Shown: positions 16,866 through 26,504 of the stretch, one piece after another
How the letters are laid out: each line of letters opens with the position of its first letter
How positions within the stretch are numbered: the first letter of the stretch is position 1
Assembly: GCA_041490445.1 (NCBI GenBank)
Contig: JBGPTF010000001.1
Location: forward strand, 124,001 to 188,000
Direction of reading: 5' to 3'
Source: JBGPTF01 sp041490445
GTDB taxonomy: Bacteria > Acidobacteriota > Terriglobia > Acidiferrales > UBA7541
DNA length: 64,000 nucleotides
The notes under the pieces: model-generated
Databases searched by the model: none
What the model was told of the DNA's origin: nothing
Seen by the model: only the letters and a program-made list of their open reading frames with translations
Made by a program: the position numbers and the translations under genes

Positions 16866-17315
16866 CTACCCCGCGGCAAAGGCCCCCTTGTGAAGCCGCA
16901 CCTCCGGCCTCTTCCCCGCGAGGGTTTCGATCGCTAGCACGTCATACCGGCACTTCGATTCAGGAATCCGCTGCTCGGCCAGAAACCGCCGCGCCATACG
17001 CGACAGATTCCGCCGTTTTTCGAACGTGACCGCATCTTCGGGCGCCGTGAGCGGCTCGCGAGTTCCGGCGCGTGTCTTGACTTCGACAAAGGCGAGCACG
17101 GGGCCGTCGTAACCCACCAGATCGATCTCTCCCTTGATTCCGGGCGCCGTGTAATTCCGCGCCACGATCACGTATCCCTGACGGCGCAGATACCAGTAGG
17201 CATACGTCTCGCCGCGGATTCCCGTCTGTCGCGCCTGCTGCTTCGTTACTGCCCCTCCGGCAGGGGCCGGCTGCGCCAGTCCCTTACGCGCCGCGAAGCT
17301 CACGAGTCCATACAT
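16866..17315 (-). CDS. YraN/UPF0102 family nuclease-fold protein
   Basis: 149 residues from the ATG at 17315; GTG at 17336 is another candidate, and the frame is open beyond but would run into the upstream methyltransferase gene. The core has G-x-x-G-E-x-x-A-x-x-Y-L followed by a PD-(D/E)xK-like G-E-I-D-L-V-x(8)-F-V-E-V-K-T-R, as in UPF0102 proteins, which resemble Holliday-junction resolvases. The biochemical role of the family is unsettled. It lies 23 bp after the methyltransferase stop and is probably co-transcribed. Confidence 0.88.
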   Translation of the reverse strand: MYGLVSFAARKGLAQPAPAGGAVTKQQARQTGIRGETYAYWYLRRQGYVIVARNYTAPGIKGEIDLVGYDGPVLAFVEVKTRAGTREPLTAPEDAVTFEKRRNLSRMARRFLAEQRIPESKCRYDVLAIETLAGKRPEVRLHKGAFAAG

Positions 17316-17338
17316 GAAGCGCGCGAGAATGGGCACGG

Positions 17339-17875
17339 CTACTTCACCACTTCGAACTCGAATTCCATCACCTTGCCCCGGATCACGTAACACAAATAAT
17401 ATTCCCAGAAACGCCGAAACCAGCCTGCGTGGTTCACAAGCAGTTCGAATCCCAGGGCACGCCAGAGCCGCAGCAGTCGCACCGTCTGGCGCCGTTCCCG
17501 CAGCCGCGCCCGCGTGTACCACGACTCGCTCCCGTGCAATCCGGTGGGATAGAAGAAGACGAAAGAATAGGAATTCAGGTGCCAGCGATGCGTCGGGTCG
17601 CAGAAGGAATTGCTGTCCGTGTAGTGGGGCGTGACGATGAAGATGGTTCCGCCCGGCCGCGTCACGCGGTGAAATTCCTCCATCGTGCGAATCACGTCGG
17701 CCACGTGTTCGATCACATGGACGGCGCGCACCTGGTCGAACGAATCATCGCGAAACGGCAGGCCGCCGCGATCGAGGTGGCAGAGAGCGTCGGCCGCAGT
17801 CGCCGGGTTCATGTCCACCCCGATGGCGCCGGGAAACTTGTTAGGCCCGCAACCCACGTCCAGAATGCGCGGCAA
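17339..17875 (-). CDS. SAM-dependent methyltransferase, class I
   Basis: 178 residues. The start is TTG at 17875 with GGAGGT at 6 nt spacing. Motif I is I-L-D-V-G-C-G-P-N-K near the very N-terminus, followed by a D of motif II (V-D-M-N) and H-V-I-E-H-V-A-D, the usual layout of Methyltransf_11 enzymes. The C-terminal ~60 residues are rich in Arg and aromatic residues. The substrate is unknown. The start so close to motif I makes it a minimal domain. Confidence 0.85.
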   Translation of the reverse strand: MPRILDVGCGPNKFPGAIGVDMNPATAADALCHLDRGGLPFRDDSFDQVRAVHVIEHVADVIRTMEEFHRVTRPGGTIFIVTPHYTDSNSFCDPTHRWHLNSYSFVFFYPTGLHGSESWYTRARLRERRQTVRLLRLWRALGFELLVNHAGWFRRFWEYYLCYVIRGKVMEFEFEVVK

Positions 17876-17921
17876 ATTCTACCTCCGCGGTCGAAGCAGT
17901 CGCCGGCCAGCGAACCCTCTT

Positions 17922-19271
17922 TTAGAAAGAGTGCTCGACCTCGCTGAGGCAGACGTCCAGCGTGTTCACGGCGAATGCAGCCTGCTCCTCGTCAATCACG
18001 AGTGGCGGGGCCAGCCGGATGGTGTTTTCACCCGCGCCCAGGATGAGCAGGCCCTTCGTGAACGCCAGCTCGACGATGCGCTCGCGAAGATCGTGCGCTC
18101 TTTCTTTCGTTTTCTGATCGCGCACGATTTCGATGCCGATCATCAGGCCACGGCCGCGGATGTCACCGACGATCTTGTGCCGCTCCCGCCAGCCGCCGAT
18201 TCGCTGGAGGATAAAATCTCCCATGCGGCGGGTATTTTCAATGTATTTCCTCTCGAGCAGGTCCATCGTCGCCTGCGCCGCGGCAATGCATACCGGATTC
18301 CCGCCAAATGTCGAGGCATGCGCCCCGGGCGTCCAGTTCATGAGGCTGGCTCGCGAAATCATCGCCGAAAGCGGCATGCCGGAGGCGATTCCCTTCGCGA
18401 CGCACAGGATGTCGGGTTCAATTCCCGCCTCTTCGCAGGCCCACCACTTCCCTGTCCGCCCCATCCCGGACTGCACTTCGTCCGCCACGAGCAGGATGCC
18501 GTGCTTGCGGCAAATGCGCTGAAGCTCCTGAAGGAATTCGACCGGCGCCGGGACGTAGCCGCCTTCGCCCTGAATGGGTTCGACAAAAACAGCCGCGACA
18601 TCCGATGGGTCCACGACCCGTTTGAACAACTCGTTTTCGAGATACGCGATACAGTCCGCCGCGCAGTGCTCGGGCCGGATTCCGAACGTTCCTCGGTAGG
18701 AGTTCGGATACGGCATATGGAAAACGCCGGGAATCAGCGAGCCGAATCCTTTGCGCTGCACCGCCTTGCTCGCCGTAAGCGACAACGATCCCATCGTCCG
18801 GCCGTGGAAGCAGCCGTAGAACGCGATGAATTTTTCGCGCCGGGTATGATAGCGCGCGAGTTTCATGGCGGCCTCGACGGCTTCCGTCCCCGAATTGCCG
18901 AAATACACCCGCTTCGGTTCTTTGCCGGGAGCGATCGAGGCAAGCCGCTGCGCCAGTTCCACCAGGTTCGGGTAGTAGAAATCCGTGCCCGACATGTGAA
19001 TTAGCTCGGCCGCCTGTTTTTGGATTGCGGCAACGACGTCCGGGTGGCAGTGGCCGGTCGCGACCACGGCGATGCCTGCTGCGAAATCGAGAAAGGTATT
19101 TCCATCCACGTCCTCCACAATCGCGCCGCGGCCGCGCTGCGCCACCAGCGGGTAGCTGCGCGTGTAGGACGGCGAGAGCAACTGGCTGTCGCGTTCGACG
19201 AGTTCCTTGGCCTTCGGCCCCGGCAGCGGGGTCACGATCCGGGGCAACTTCGAATCCGTGATTACGGTCAT
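17922..19271 (-). CDS. class III PLP aminotransferase (4-aminobutyrate / ornithine type)
   Basis: 449 residues from the ATG at 19271, which follows CGGAGGACACC. Typical class III motifs: N-S-G-T-E-A-V-E-A-A-M-K-L-A-R (PLP phosphate loop), F-H-G-R-T-M-G-S, D-E-V-Q-S-G-M-G-R-T-G near residue 250, and the PLP lysine in V-A-K-G-I-A-S-G-M-P. The family moves an omega-amino group to 2-oxoglutarate or pyruvate. The sequence looks closest to GabT-like 4-aminobutyrate aminotransferases; ornithine or lysine-6-aminotransferase activity cannot be excluded. No gabD neighbour is visible. Confidence 0.88.
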   Translation of the reverse strand: MTVITDSKLPRIVTPLPGPKAKELVERDSQLLSPSYTRSYPLVAQRGRGAIVEDVDGNTFLDFAAGIAVVATGHCHPDVVAAIQKQAAELIHMSGTDFYYPNLVELAQRLASIAPGKEPKRVYFGNSGTEAVEAAMKLARYHTRREKFIAFYGCFHGRTMGSLSLTASKAVQRKGFGSLIPGVFHMPYPNSYRGTFGIRPEHCAADCIAYLENELFKRVVDPSDVAAVFVEPIQGEGGYVPAPVEFLQELQRICRKHGILLVADEVQSGMGRTGKWWACEEAGIEPDILCVAKGIASGMPLSAMISRASLMNWTPGAHASTFGGNPVCIAAAQATMDLLERKYIENTRRMGDFILQRIGGWRERHKIVGDIRGRGLMIGIEIVRDQKTKERAHDLRERIVELAFTKGLLILGAGENTIRLAPPLVIDEEQAAFAVNTLDVCLSEVEHSF

Positions 19272-19429
19272 GGTGTCCTCCGATCGGCGAGATGAAACGT
19301 TGGGTTTGTCGCAGGCCAATGCCCGCGGCGCAGCAAGACGGCGGCGGCGAAACTAATCTACGCCGAAAAGATTGGGGCGCTCGTGGGAGGGAAGACTGTG
19401 CAAAGGGATCGAATTGATCGAAGAGAGCT

Positions 19430-20869
19430 TCACTTGCGTTTCCAGCGGACTCCGCCTTCGCGAGTATCCTCAAGAATGATACCACGCTCAGCGAGTTGCT
19501 GGCGTAATTGATCGGACAATTTGAAATCGCGGCGCTTACGAGCCTCTTGTCGTTGCTGCACCAGCGCTTCGACCTCCGCGTCGGCCATGCTCGACTCTGA
19601 GGTACCGAAGCCCATGGAGCGGAGTTTCTCCACGTCGTCATCTTTCAGCAGTGCAAAGATTCGGTCGAATTTCGCCATTGCCGCCAGCACGATGGGGGCG
19701 TCCCCCTGGTGAAATTCCCCACGATCAATCGCCGTGTTTACGTCGCGGACGAGATCAAACACCGCTGCCAGTGCAACGGCGGTGTTCAAATCATCTTCCA
19801 GGCCTCTTTCGAAACCCCCTTCCGCTTTGCGCGCGCGCTCCGGAATCGCCTCGCTCTGCCCCGCAGCGAATCGCTCCGTCTTCAATCGCGCGACGAAATT
19901 TCGCAGCCGCTCCACGGAGCTGGCCGCCTGCTGCAATCCATCCATGGTGAAATTGAGCTGGCGGCGATACGGCACCGAAGCGAGGAGAAAACGAATCGTC
20001 GAGGGCTTCTGGCCCTTGGCAAACAGATCGCGCAGCGTAAAGAAGTTGCCGAGCGACTTCGACATTTTCTCGCCTTCGATGATCAGGTGCTCGGCGTGCA
20101 GCCAGTAGCGCACGAAGGGATGGCCAGTCGCCGCCTCGCTTTGCGCGATTTCATTCTCGTGATGCGGGAAGGATAGATCGATCCCGCCGGTGTGAATATC
20201 GAGCGTGTCGCCGAGATACTTCATGGCCATGGCGGAGCACTCAATATGCCACCCGGGGCGTCCCGGGCCGATCGCGGTTTCCCAGAAATGCTCGCCGGGC
20301 TTCGGCGCTTTCCAGAGCGCGAAGTCGCGCGCGTCCGCTTTTTCGTAGCGGTCCACGTCCACCCGCGCGCCGGCCTGGATGCCGGAGAGATCGATCTTCG
20401 AGAGCTTGCCGTAGGGCAGGAATTTCGAAATGCGGTAATAGATCGAGCCATCGCTCGTATACGTCAGGCCCTTCTCCTGCAGACGCTGGATCAGCCGCAC
20501 CATGTCGTCAATATGATCGGTGGCGCGAACGAGGTGCTCGGGCGGTTCGAGGTTGAGCGCGCGCGTATCTTCCAGGAACGCCTGGACAAATTTCTCCGTG
20601 TACGTGCGGATATCCACGCCGGCGGCGGCGGCGTTCTGAATGATCCGGTCGTCCACGTCGGTCAGGTTCATCACCTGAATCACCCGCAGGCCGCGTGAGC
20701 GGAGAAACCGCCGCAGGATGTCCTGAAAAACGAACGTGCGGTAGTTGCCGATGTGCGCGTAGTCGTACACCGTCGGCCCGCAGGTGTACATCCGTACCTC
20801 GCCCGGATGGAGCGGAACGAATGGATCCTCTCTGCCGCTCAGCGTGTTGTGGAGAAGAATCTCGCCCAT
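19430..20869 (-). CDS. cysS: cysteinyl-tRNA synthetase
   Basis: 479 residues from the ATG at 20869; a start 7 codons upstream is possible. Class I synthetase motifs are intact: Y-T-C-G-P-T-V-Y-D-Y-A-H-I-G-N (HIGH motif and a zinc Cys), the C-S-A-M-A zinc-site region, H-P-x-x-E-N-E type H-H-E-N-E-I-A-Q-S, and K-M-S-K-S-L-G-N. The enzyme charges tRNA-Cys. The C-terminal DALR region is present. Single gene, with a long upstream region. Confidence 0.97.
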   Translation of the reverse strand: MGEILLHNTLSGREDPFVPLHPGEVRMYTCGPTVYDYAHIGNYRTFVFQDILRRFLRSRGLRVIQVMNLTDVDDRIIQNAAAAGVDIRTYTEKFVQAFLEDTRALNLEPPEHLVRATDHIDDMVRLIQRLQEKGLTYTSDGSIYYRISKFLPYGKLSKIDLSGIQAGARVDVDRYEKADARDFALWKAPKPGEHFWETAIGPGRPGWHIECSAMAMKYLGDTLDIHTGGIDLSFPHHENEIAQSEAATGHPFVRYWLHAEHLIIEGEKMSKSLGNFFTLRDLFAKGQKPSTIRFLLASVPYRRQLNFTMDGLQQAASSVERLRNFVARLKTERFAAGQSEAIPERARKAEGGFERGLEDDLNTAVALAAVFDLVRDVNTAIDRGEFHQGDAPIVLAAMAKFDRIFALLKDDDVEKLRSMGFGTSESSMADAEVEALVQQRQEARKRRDFKLSDQLRQQLAERGIILEDTREGGVRWKRK

Positions 20870-21341
20870 CGTAACCGCCCAATCGCGCAAGGGCGGAATT
20901 CAAATCCGCCCTGCTGAAGAGCCACTCAAGAGTTCTCGGATACCTTCCTAAGACTCTCCAGGCTCACGTACAAACTCGCCATTCTATCTGAGGCCGCGCC
21001 TTCGCGGGAAGGCCTGTTCGACTAGGTGTTCCGTGATTTCGTATGCTCGCTCCGTCGAGCAAAGGAGGCCGTCCCCGCTGTTCAGGGCAATCACGCCGCT
21101 CGATCCGCGCGGCGACTGGCGGGGTTTTCCGGCTAGCAACATCACGCTGATCCGGCTTTACAAGCCATCGGCCTGCGTGCTAGCGTGAAGAACAGTTCGC
21201 CGCCAAGTCCGTAGCGCCAGCGGCTGGGCCAAAAAGTTTTGCCCACCGGCATTTTTGTCTCGAAAATCCTCCGCGTGAAGGTTAAATTCTATGTTTCTCT
21301 GCCCGCTGGGCGGCAGGAGAAACGCGTCTCCGAGGGCCACA
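20870..21341. other. divergent intergenic region between cysS and smc
   Basis: No supported gene. Close to the cysS start is an 8-bp perfect inverted repeat (AGGGCGGA at 20890-20897 and TCCGCCCT at 20905-20912), which could be a leader hairpin of cysS. The rest should hold both promoters. No T-box elements could be recognised. An ATG at 21291 is in frame with smc and is the alternative start. Confidence 0.4.
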
Positions 21342-24300
21342 TTGCTGAAACTGCGGAAAGTCGAGCTGTTGGGCTTCAAGTCGTTCTGCGAAAAGACGCA
21401 GATCACCTTCAGCGGCAACGGGATCACCTGCATCGTCGGGCCGAACGGCTGCGGCAAATCGAACATTGTCGATGCCGTCTCCTGGGTGCTCGGCGAGCAA
21501 AGCCACAAACTCCTCCGCGCTGAGCGCATGTCCGACTGCATTTTCAATGGCACGGCAAAGCGTCCGCCGCTGGGCCTTTCCGAAGTGCTGCTGACTCTGG
21601 TGGATCCTGAACTGGCCGAAGCCGCCGCAAAGGTGCTCGAGCGGCCCGAGGAGACATCTCAGGAGCCACAGGGCGGACCGCTGACAGAAGCTCCGGCCGA
21701 TGGTGTGGCCGGCGATCCAGAGGCTCCCAGTGAATTCCCCGCCCCGGAAGCTGAGGGGGAATCGGAGTCCGAATCGAACAAGTCGGTGAAGCCCTGGAAA
21801 AAGCGCTCTGAAAAGCCGGCGATGCATTTGAAGCCCGGCGAAGTCGTGATCGGACGGCGCCTCTACCGCTCCGGACAAAGCGAGTACCTGATCAACGGCC
21901 GGGTCGCGCGCCTCCGCGACGTCCAGGAACTCTTCATGGGCATGGGCCTGGGCCCTGATTCCTACGCGATTATCGAGCAGGGCCGCATCGGGTTGATCCT
22001 GAACTCGAAGCCGATGGACCGCCGCGCCATCATCGAGGAAGCCGCCGGCGTCACGATGTACAAGACGAAGAAGCGCCTGGCCGAAGCCAAGCTGGAGGCT
22101 TCCAAGACGAATCTTTCCCGCGTGAACGATATCCTCGTCGAAGTGGACAAGCAGCTGGCATCCCTGAAGCGCCAGGCTTCCAAGGCACGGCGCTACGCCG
22201 AGATGCGCGAGCAGATGCGCGGGCTGATGCGCACCGTGCTCGCCAGTAAGGCCCGGGAGCTGGATGCCGAGGCCGAGCGCCTGGACGGCCTGCTCCGCGA
22301 ATCGTCTGCGGCCGAGGACCTGCAAACGAAGAAACTTCGCGAGCTTGAATCGGAACAGGAGCGGCTTTCCTCGCGCAGCTACGAACTCGATGCCGAGCTC
22401 CGGCACGCGCACAACTTGCTGGGGCAATCCGCGCTCGAGCTTGATCGCACCGAGAACCGCATCGCCTTTAACCGCGAGCAGGTGACGCAGATCGAAGCGC
22501 GCGCCACCCGCCTCGCCGTCGAAATGGAACAGGCCGAAAGGCAAGCGGCGCTCCTTGAAGCGCGCACGCAAGAACAACGCGACGCCGTGGCTGCGCTGCG
22601 CGAGGAAACGGCTCGCCTCGAGAATTCACTTCAGGCATTCCTTGAACGCGCCGCTGCCGGATCGGTCGAACAGGGCGCGCTCGAAGCTAGGATCGAAGAG
22701 CATCGCCAGCTTGCCATCCGTCTCGGCGAGGACGCCGTGCGGTGGCAGGCGGATTTCGAGCAGGCCGAAGAATCGCTCACCCGCCACGCCTCCGCACAGG
22801 AGCAGGGGGAGCAAGGCGTTCACCAGCTCGAATCCGAATGCGCAAGACACGATGCCCTGGCGCGGACCGCCGAAGAGCATTGGCGGCAAGGGGAAGCGCA
22901 GGCGCGGCAAAAGGAGCAAGCCGTCCGGGATGCACAAGCGCGCCTGGCCACCTTGCGGCAGAGCCAGCAGGAAACAAATCAACAGTTCGACCGTACCCGC
23001 GAAGAACTTTCCGCAGCGCGCGCTCGCCGCACCTCGCTGGGACAAATTCTAAACGATCGTGCGTACACCGCTGAAGCCGTGCAAAAGCTCTTCACCGCCA
23101 ACGGGGAGAGCGCATCGCACAACTTCCGCGCGGTGGGAGTGCTTGCCGACTACGCCGAAGTGGAAGAACAGTACGAAGGCGCCGTCGAGCAGTTCCTACG
23201 CGAAGAGCTGGAGTATGTCGTCGTCGAAACGTTTGATCATGCCCGCGCCGGCATCGCTCTGCTGCGTGACGAGATGGGAGGCCGGGCCACATTTTTCGTG
23301 GATTCGTTGCGACATCTGAAGGTTACGGAAGAGCCGCCGGTTCCCTTCCACGCCGATGAAGGCGTCGTGGCGCGTCTCGATCGTCTCGTCAGCTTCCGCG
23401 ATCCGCTCGGCGCAGCGGCCAAACAGTTCTTGCCGAAACTGCGCGGCGCATTTCTGGTTGAGACCGCGGTCATCGCGGAGAAAATGGCCCGCGAATACCC
23501 GCAGCACTATTTCATCACGCTCGAGGGCACCTGTTACCACGGCCGGATGGTTTCCGGTGGGCGCCCCGGCGATGCGGGTCCGCTCGCTCTGAAGCGCGAA
23601 TTGCGCCGGCTCGAAACTGAAGTCACTCATCTGGATCGCGCGGCGGAACGGGCGCAGGCGGATCTTTCGCGGCTCGAAGAAGAGATGCGCTCCACGGAAG
23701 CGGCGGTGGACGAATCGCTCGCGAAACACGTTGAAGCGGAAAAGTCGCTGGTCGCCGCGGCACACCGGCGCGAACAGGCGCTTGCCGATCTCGGCCGGCT
23801 CCAGCAGCAGCTTGCGGAGTGCCGTGCAGTGCTCGCGCGCCAGCGCGGCGACGCGGAAACGACGCGGGGACGCGCGGAACATGCCCAGCAGCAACGCGCG
23901 GAATCGCTTCGCGCCCGCGCGGCCGCCGAAGCGGACGCAGCGGAGACCACCGCGCGCCTGACATCCACGCGCCAGGAACTGCAGGCGCAGCAACAGCAGC
24001 TCGCTGCACTGCGCGAAGAACTGGTTGCCACGTCCGAAAGGTTTTCCAGCGCCGAAACGCTGGCGCAGCGCATGGAAGGGGAGCTCAACGAAGCGCGCCA
24101 GCGCGCCACGGCTCTTGCAGAGCAGCGCAGAACGCTGTCGAACGAAAAAACGGAACTCGAAGCGGGCAGCAACGGCCTCGAGCGCCAGGCTATTTCCTTC
24201 CGCGAGGAAAAAGCCTGGCAGGAAGAGCGCAAGAAGCAGCTCGAGCAGGAATGGGACGAGACGCGGTCCCGCAACTTCGCCCTGGACGATTCCGTGCGGC

Positions 24301-25154
24301 AGCAGCGCCAGTCCCTCGATGAGATGCGCGCGGCCCGCAGCCAGCACGAAGTCGAGAAGGCCCGCAATGATTCCGACCGCGAGCATCTCCGCCAGACATC
24401 CCTCGCCGAAGTAAACGCCCAGCCCGAAGATCTGATCGCGCAGGAGGCCACCCTGCTCACAGGCGAAGAGCTGGCTGCCGCTGAGACCAATTACAGCGAA
24501 ATGAAGGCACGGATCGAAGCGATGGGGCCGGTGAACATGATGGCCCTCGAGGAATATCAGGAGTGCGAACAGCGCGCCGACTTCCTCACCCGCGAGCGCG
24601 ACGACCTCGTGCAATCCATCGAAAACACGCAGCAGGCCATTCGCGAGCTCGACGAGGTTTCGCGGCAGAAATTCGAGGAGGCTTTTACTGTCATCAATCG
24701 CAATTTTGCCGACGCTTTCCGTGCCCTCTTCGGCGGCGGCACGGGCGAGATGCGCCTGACGGAGCCGGACAGCTCCGGCGATGCCGGCATCGATATCGTT
24801 GCCCAGCCGCCGGGCAAGCGCCTCCAGAATGTTTTGCTGCTCTCGGGCGGCGAGAAGGCCATGACGGCGCTCGCGCTCCTGATCGCCGTGTTCCGCTACC
24901 AGCCGAGTCCCTTCTGCATTCTCGACGAAGTGGACGCGCCACTCGACGAGCCGAACGTCGGCCGCTTCAACAAGATGCTTTCGGAAATGGGCGAGCAGAC
25001 GCAGTTCATTATCGTCACGCACAACCGCCGCACGATGGAGATGGGCTCGGTGCTCTATGGCGTGACGATGCAGGAGCCCGGCGTCTCCAAGATCGTTTCC
25101 GTCCGCTGGGAAGAAGCACAGCAGATGGCCGAGCCGAAATCGAACGCGGCCTGA
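21342..25154 (+). CDS. smc: chromosome segregation ATPase SMC
   Basis: 1270 residues with a TTG start at 21342, which gives the canonical N-terminus M-L-K-L-R-K-V-E-L-L-G-F-K-S-F; an in-frame ATG at 21291 would add 17 residues. Walker A is G-P-N-G-C-G-K-S (33-40). Two long coiled coils (about 200-500 and 680-1030) flank a hinge near residues 520-660. The C-terminal head has the signature L-L-S-G-G-E-K-A-M and Walker B F-C-I-L-D-E-V-D-A-P-L-D. An insertion of about 60-70 residues, acidic and Pro-rich (residues ~95-160), interrupts the N-terminal head before V-I-G-R-R-L-Y-R-S-G. SMC with ScpA/ScpB compacts and separates chromosomes; those partners are not in this window. Confidence 0.96.
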   Translation: MLKLRKVELLGFKSFCEKTQITFSGNGITCIVGPNGCGKSNIVDAVSWVLGEQSHKLLRAERMSDCIFNGTAKRPPLGLSEVLLTLVDPELAEAAAKVLERPEETSQEPQGGPLTEAPADGVAGDPEAPSEFPAPEAEGESESESNKSVKPWKKRSEKPAMHLKPGEVVIGRRLYRSGQSEYLINGRVARLRDVQELFMGMGLGPDSYAIIEQGRIGLILNSKPMDRRAIIEEAAGVTMYKTKKRLAEAKLEASKTNLSRVNDILVEVDKQLASLKRQASKARRYAEMREQMRGLMRTVLASKARELDAEAERLDGLLRESSAAEDLQTKKLRELESEQERLSSRSYELDAELRHAHNLLGQSALELDRTENRIAFNREQVTQIEARATRLAVEMEQAERQAALLEARTQEQRDAVAALREETARLENSLQAFLERAAAGSVEQGALEARIEEHRQLAIRLGEDAVRWQADFEQAEESLTRHASAQEQGEQGVHQLESECARHDALARTAEEHWRQGEAQARQKEQAVRDAQARLATLRQSQQETNQQFDRTREELSAARARRTSLGQILNDRAYTAEAVQKLFTANGESASHNFRAVGVLADYAEVEEQYEGAVEQFLREELEYVVVETFDHARAGIALLRDEMGGRATFFVDSLRHLKVTEEPPVPFHADEGVVARLDRLVSFRDPLGAAAKQFLPKLRGAFLVETAVIAEKMAREYPQHYFITLEGTCYHGRMVSGGRPGDAGPLALKRELRRLETEVTHLDRAAERAQADLSRLEEEMRSTEAAVDESLAKHVEAEKSLVAAAHRREQALADLGRLQQQLAECRAVLARQRGDAETTRGRAEHAQQQRAESLRARAAAEADAAETTARLTSTRQELQAQQQQLAALREELVATSERFSSAETLAQRMEGELNEARQRATALAEQRRTLSNEKTELEAGSNGLERQAISFREEKAWQEERKKQLEQEWDETRSRNFALDDSVRQQRQSLDEMRAARSQHEVEKARNDSDREHLRQTSLAEVNAQPEDLIAQEATLLTGEELAAAETNYSEMKARIEAMGPVNMMALEEYQECEQRADFLTRERDDLVQSIENTQQAIRELDEVSRQKFEEAFTVINRNFADAFRALFGGGTGEMRLTEPDSSGDAGIDIVAQPPGKRLQNVLLLSGGEKAMTALALLIAVFRYQPSPFCILDEVDAPLDEPNVGRFNKMLSEMGEQTQFIIVTHNRRTMEMGSVLYGVTMQEPGVSKIVSVRWEEAQQMAEPKSNAA

Positions 25155-25284
25155 GTCGCGTTCTCGCCCTGCGCCTGCAACGCCGCTCCTCGTTCGGAGT
25201 TTTCCTCACTCCATTTTTCTTCTCCGTTGACATCGCACCTTCCTGCGCTAGAATACCCGCCTCCCGGAAAGGACAACGGACCCT

Positions 25285-26184
25285 GTGGCATCTCCTCAAA
25301 TGAATACTGTCGTGATGGAAACAAACCTTCCCGGTTTGAAACTGCTCGGGCGCGGCAAGGTTCGAGACATCTACGAGGTCGGCGATCGCCTTTTGATCGT
25401 CGCCACCGATCGGCTTTCGGCGTTTGACGTCATCCTGCCGAGCCCGATTCCCGACAAGGGGCGTGTCCTGACGCAGCTTTCACTCTTCTGGTTCGAAAAG
25501 TTGGGGGACATCATTCCGCATCACGTGATCACGGCCTCGGAATTCCCGCGGGAACTGGCGCCGTATCGTGACGCCCTGCGGGGCCGCGCCATGCTGGTTC
25601 GGCGCACCCAGCCTGTCCCGATCGAATGCGTGGTGCGCGGGTATATTTCGGGCTCGGGTTGGAAAGAGTATCAGAGGAGCGGCAAAGTGTGCGGCATTGC
25701 GCTCCCGGCAGGCTTGCGCGAATCGGATCGCCTGCCCGAACCCATTTTCACTCCCGCCACGAAGGCGACCAGCGGTCATGATGAGAATATTACGTTTGAC
25801 GATATGGCGGCCCGCATCGGCCGCCCGTTCGCGGAGCGGCTCCGCGACGTGAGCCTGCGAATCTATCGCCGCGCAGCGGTATATGCGGCTGCCCGTGGCA
25901 TCATCATTGCCGATACGAAACTTGAATTCGGCCTGATAGGTGATGAAGTCATCTGGATTGACGAGGCCCTGACTCCGGATTCCTCGCGCTTCTGGCCCGC
26001 CGACCAGTACACTCCGGGCAAAGCCCAGCCCTCCTATGACAAGCAGTACGTCCGCGACTACCTGGAGCGGATCGGATGGGCGAAACAGCCCCCCGCCCCT
26101 GTGCTTCCGCCCGACGTGGTGTCGGCTACACGGGCGAAATACCGCGAGGCTTACGAGCGCCTGGCCGGCCACCCACTCGACTGA
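25285..26184 (+). CDS. purC: SAICAR synthetase (phosphoribosylaminoimidazole-succinocarboxamide synthase)
   Basis: Up to 299 residues. The start is uncertain: GTG 25285, ATG 25300 or ATG 25315, none with a strong Shine-Dalgarno. Motifs: G-R-G-K-V-R-D-I-Y-E-V near the N-terminus, A-T-D-R-L-S-A-F-D-V, P-I-E-C-V-V-R-G-Y-I-S-G-S-G-W-K-E-Y, and the C-terminal D-E-A-L-T-P-D-S-S-R-F-W. It joins CAIR and aspartate with ATP in purine synthesis. Length matches the long, fungal-like PurC form common in many bacteria. It is 130 bp downstream of smc. Confidence 0.95.
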   Translation: MASPQMNTVVMETNLPGLKLLGRGKVRDIYEVGDRLLIVATDRLSAFDVILPSPIPDKGRVLTQLSLFWFEKLGDIIPHHVITASEFPRELAPYRDALRGRAMLVRRTQPVPIECVVRGYISGSGWKEYQRSGKVCGIALPAGLRESDRLPEPIFTPATKATSGHDENITFDDMAARIGRPFAERLRDVSLRIYRRAAVYAAARGIIIADTKLEFGLIGDEVIWIDEALTPDSSRFWPADQYTPGKAQPSYDKQYVRDYLERIGWAKQPPAPVLPPDVVSATRAKYREAYERLAGHPLD

Positions 26185-26234
26185 GTGGGCACTGAAATCG
26201 AAGTCACACGACAGCGACTGCGGAGCGAACAAAC

Positions 26235-26456
26235 GTGAAAGATCAACTCGAAGCACTCGTCGGACAGATGGTGGAGCGTGGCATCCGCTTGGAAGAAGCG
26301 GTCTCGGAATTTGAAAAGAAATTCATCAAGCGCGTGCTCGATTACTCGAACGGAAATCAATCACGTGCGGCGCTCGTCCTCGGCATCCACCGCAACACCC
26401 TCAGCCGCAAGGTCGGAGCGTACAAGCTGGACCATCGGCCGCATTCGCGGGGCTAG
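26235..26456 (+). CDS. small Fis-like helix-turn-helix protein
   Basis: 73 residues from a GTG at 26235, preceded by CGGAG. The first ~35 residues are a charged helix (E-K-K-F-I-K-R-V-L-D-Y), the last ~35 a HTH_8/Fis DNA-binding motif (G-N-Q-S-R-A-A-L-V-L-G-I-H-R-N-T-L-S-R-K). This C-terminal motif is shared by Fis and the DNA-binding end of NtrC-type activators; here it stands alone without receiver or AAA+ domain. It is 50 bp after purC and ends just before a strong terminator, so purC and this gene likely form one unit. Role: nucleoid-associated or regulatory protein, inferred. Confidence 0.88.
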   Translation: MKDQLEALVGQMVERGIRLEEAVSEFEKKFIKRVLDYSNGNQSRAALVLGIHRNTLSRKVGAYKLDHRPHSRG

Positions 26457-26504
26457 GTTTTCTCAACCGCGGTATTCTTGATCCGCACAATTTCGGGCAA
26501 ATAC

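Noticed and set aside
13789..20869. tRNA-Cys and cysS within 7 kb as a functional linkage
   Set aside because: Unrelated genes lie between them and there is no sign of joint control; likely chance.
20890..20912. Inverted repeat near cysS as a T-box or terminator
   Set aside because: No specifier loop, T-box sequence or T-run could be seen; kept only as a short repeat in the intergenic entry.
23196..25022. 608-codon open frame antisense to smc, and a 431-codon one at 21282-22577
   Set aside because: Long antisense frames are expected opposite GC-rich coiled-coil genes; they mirror SMC codons and have no recognisable domain.
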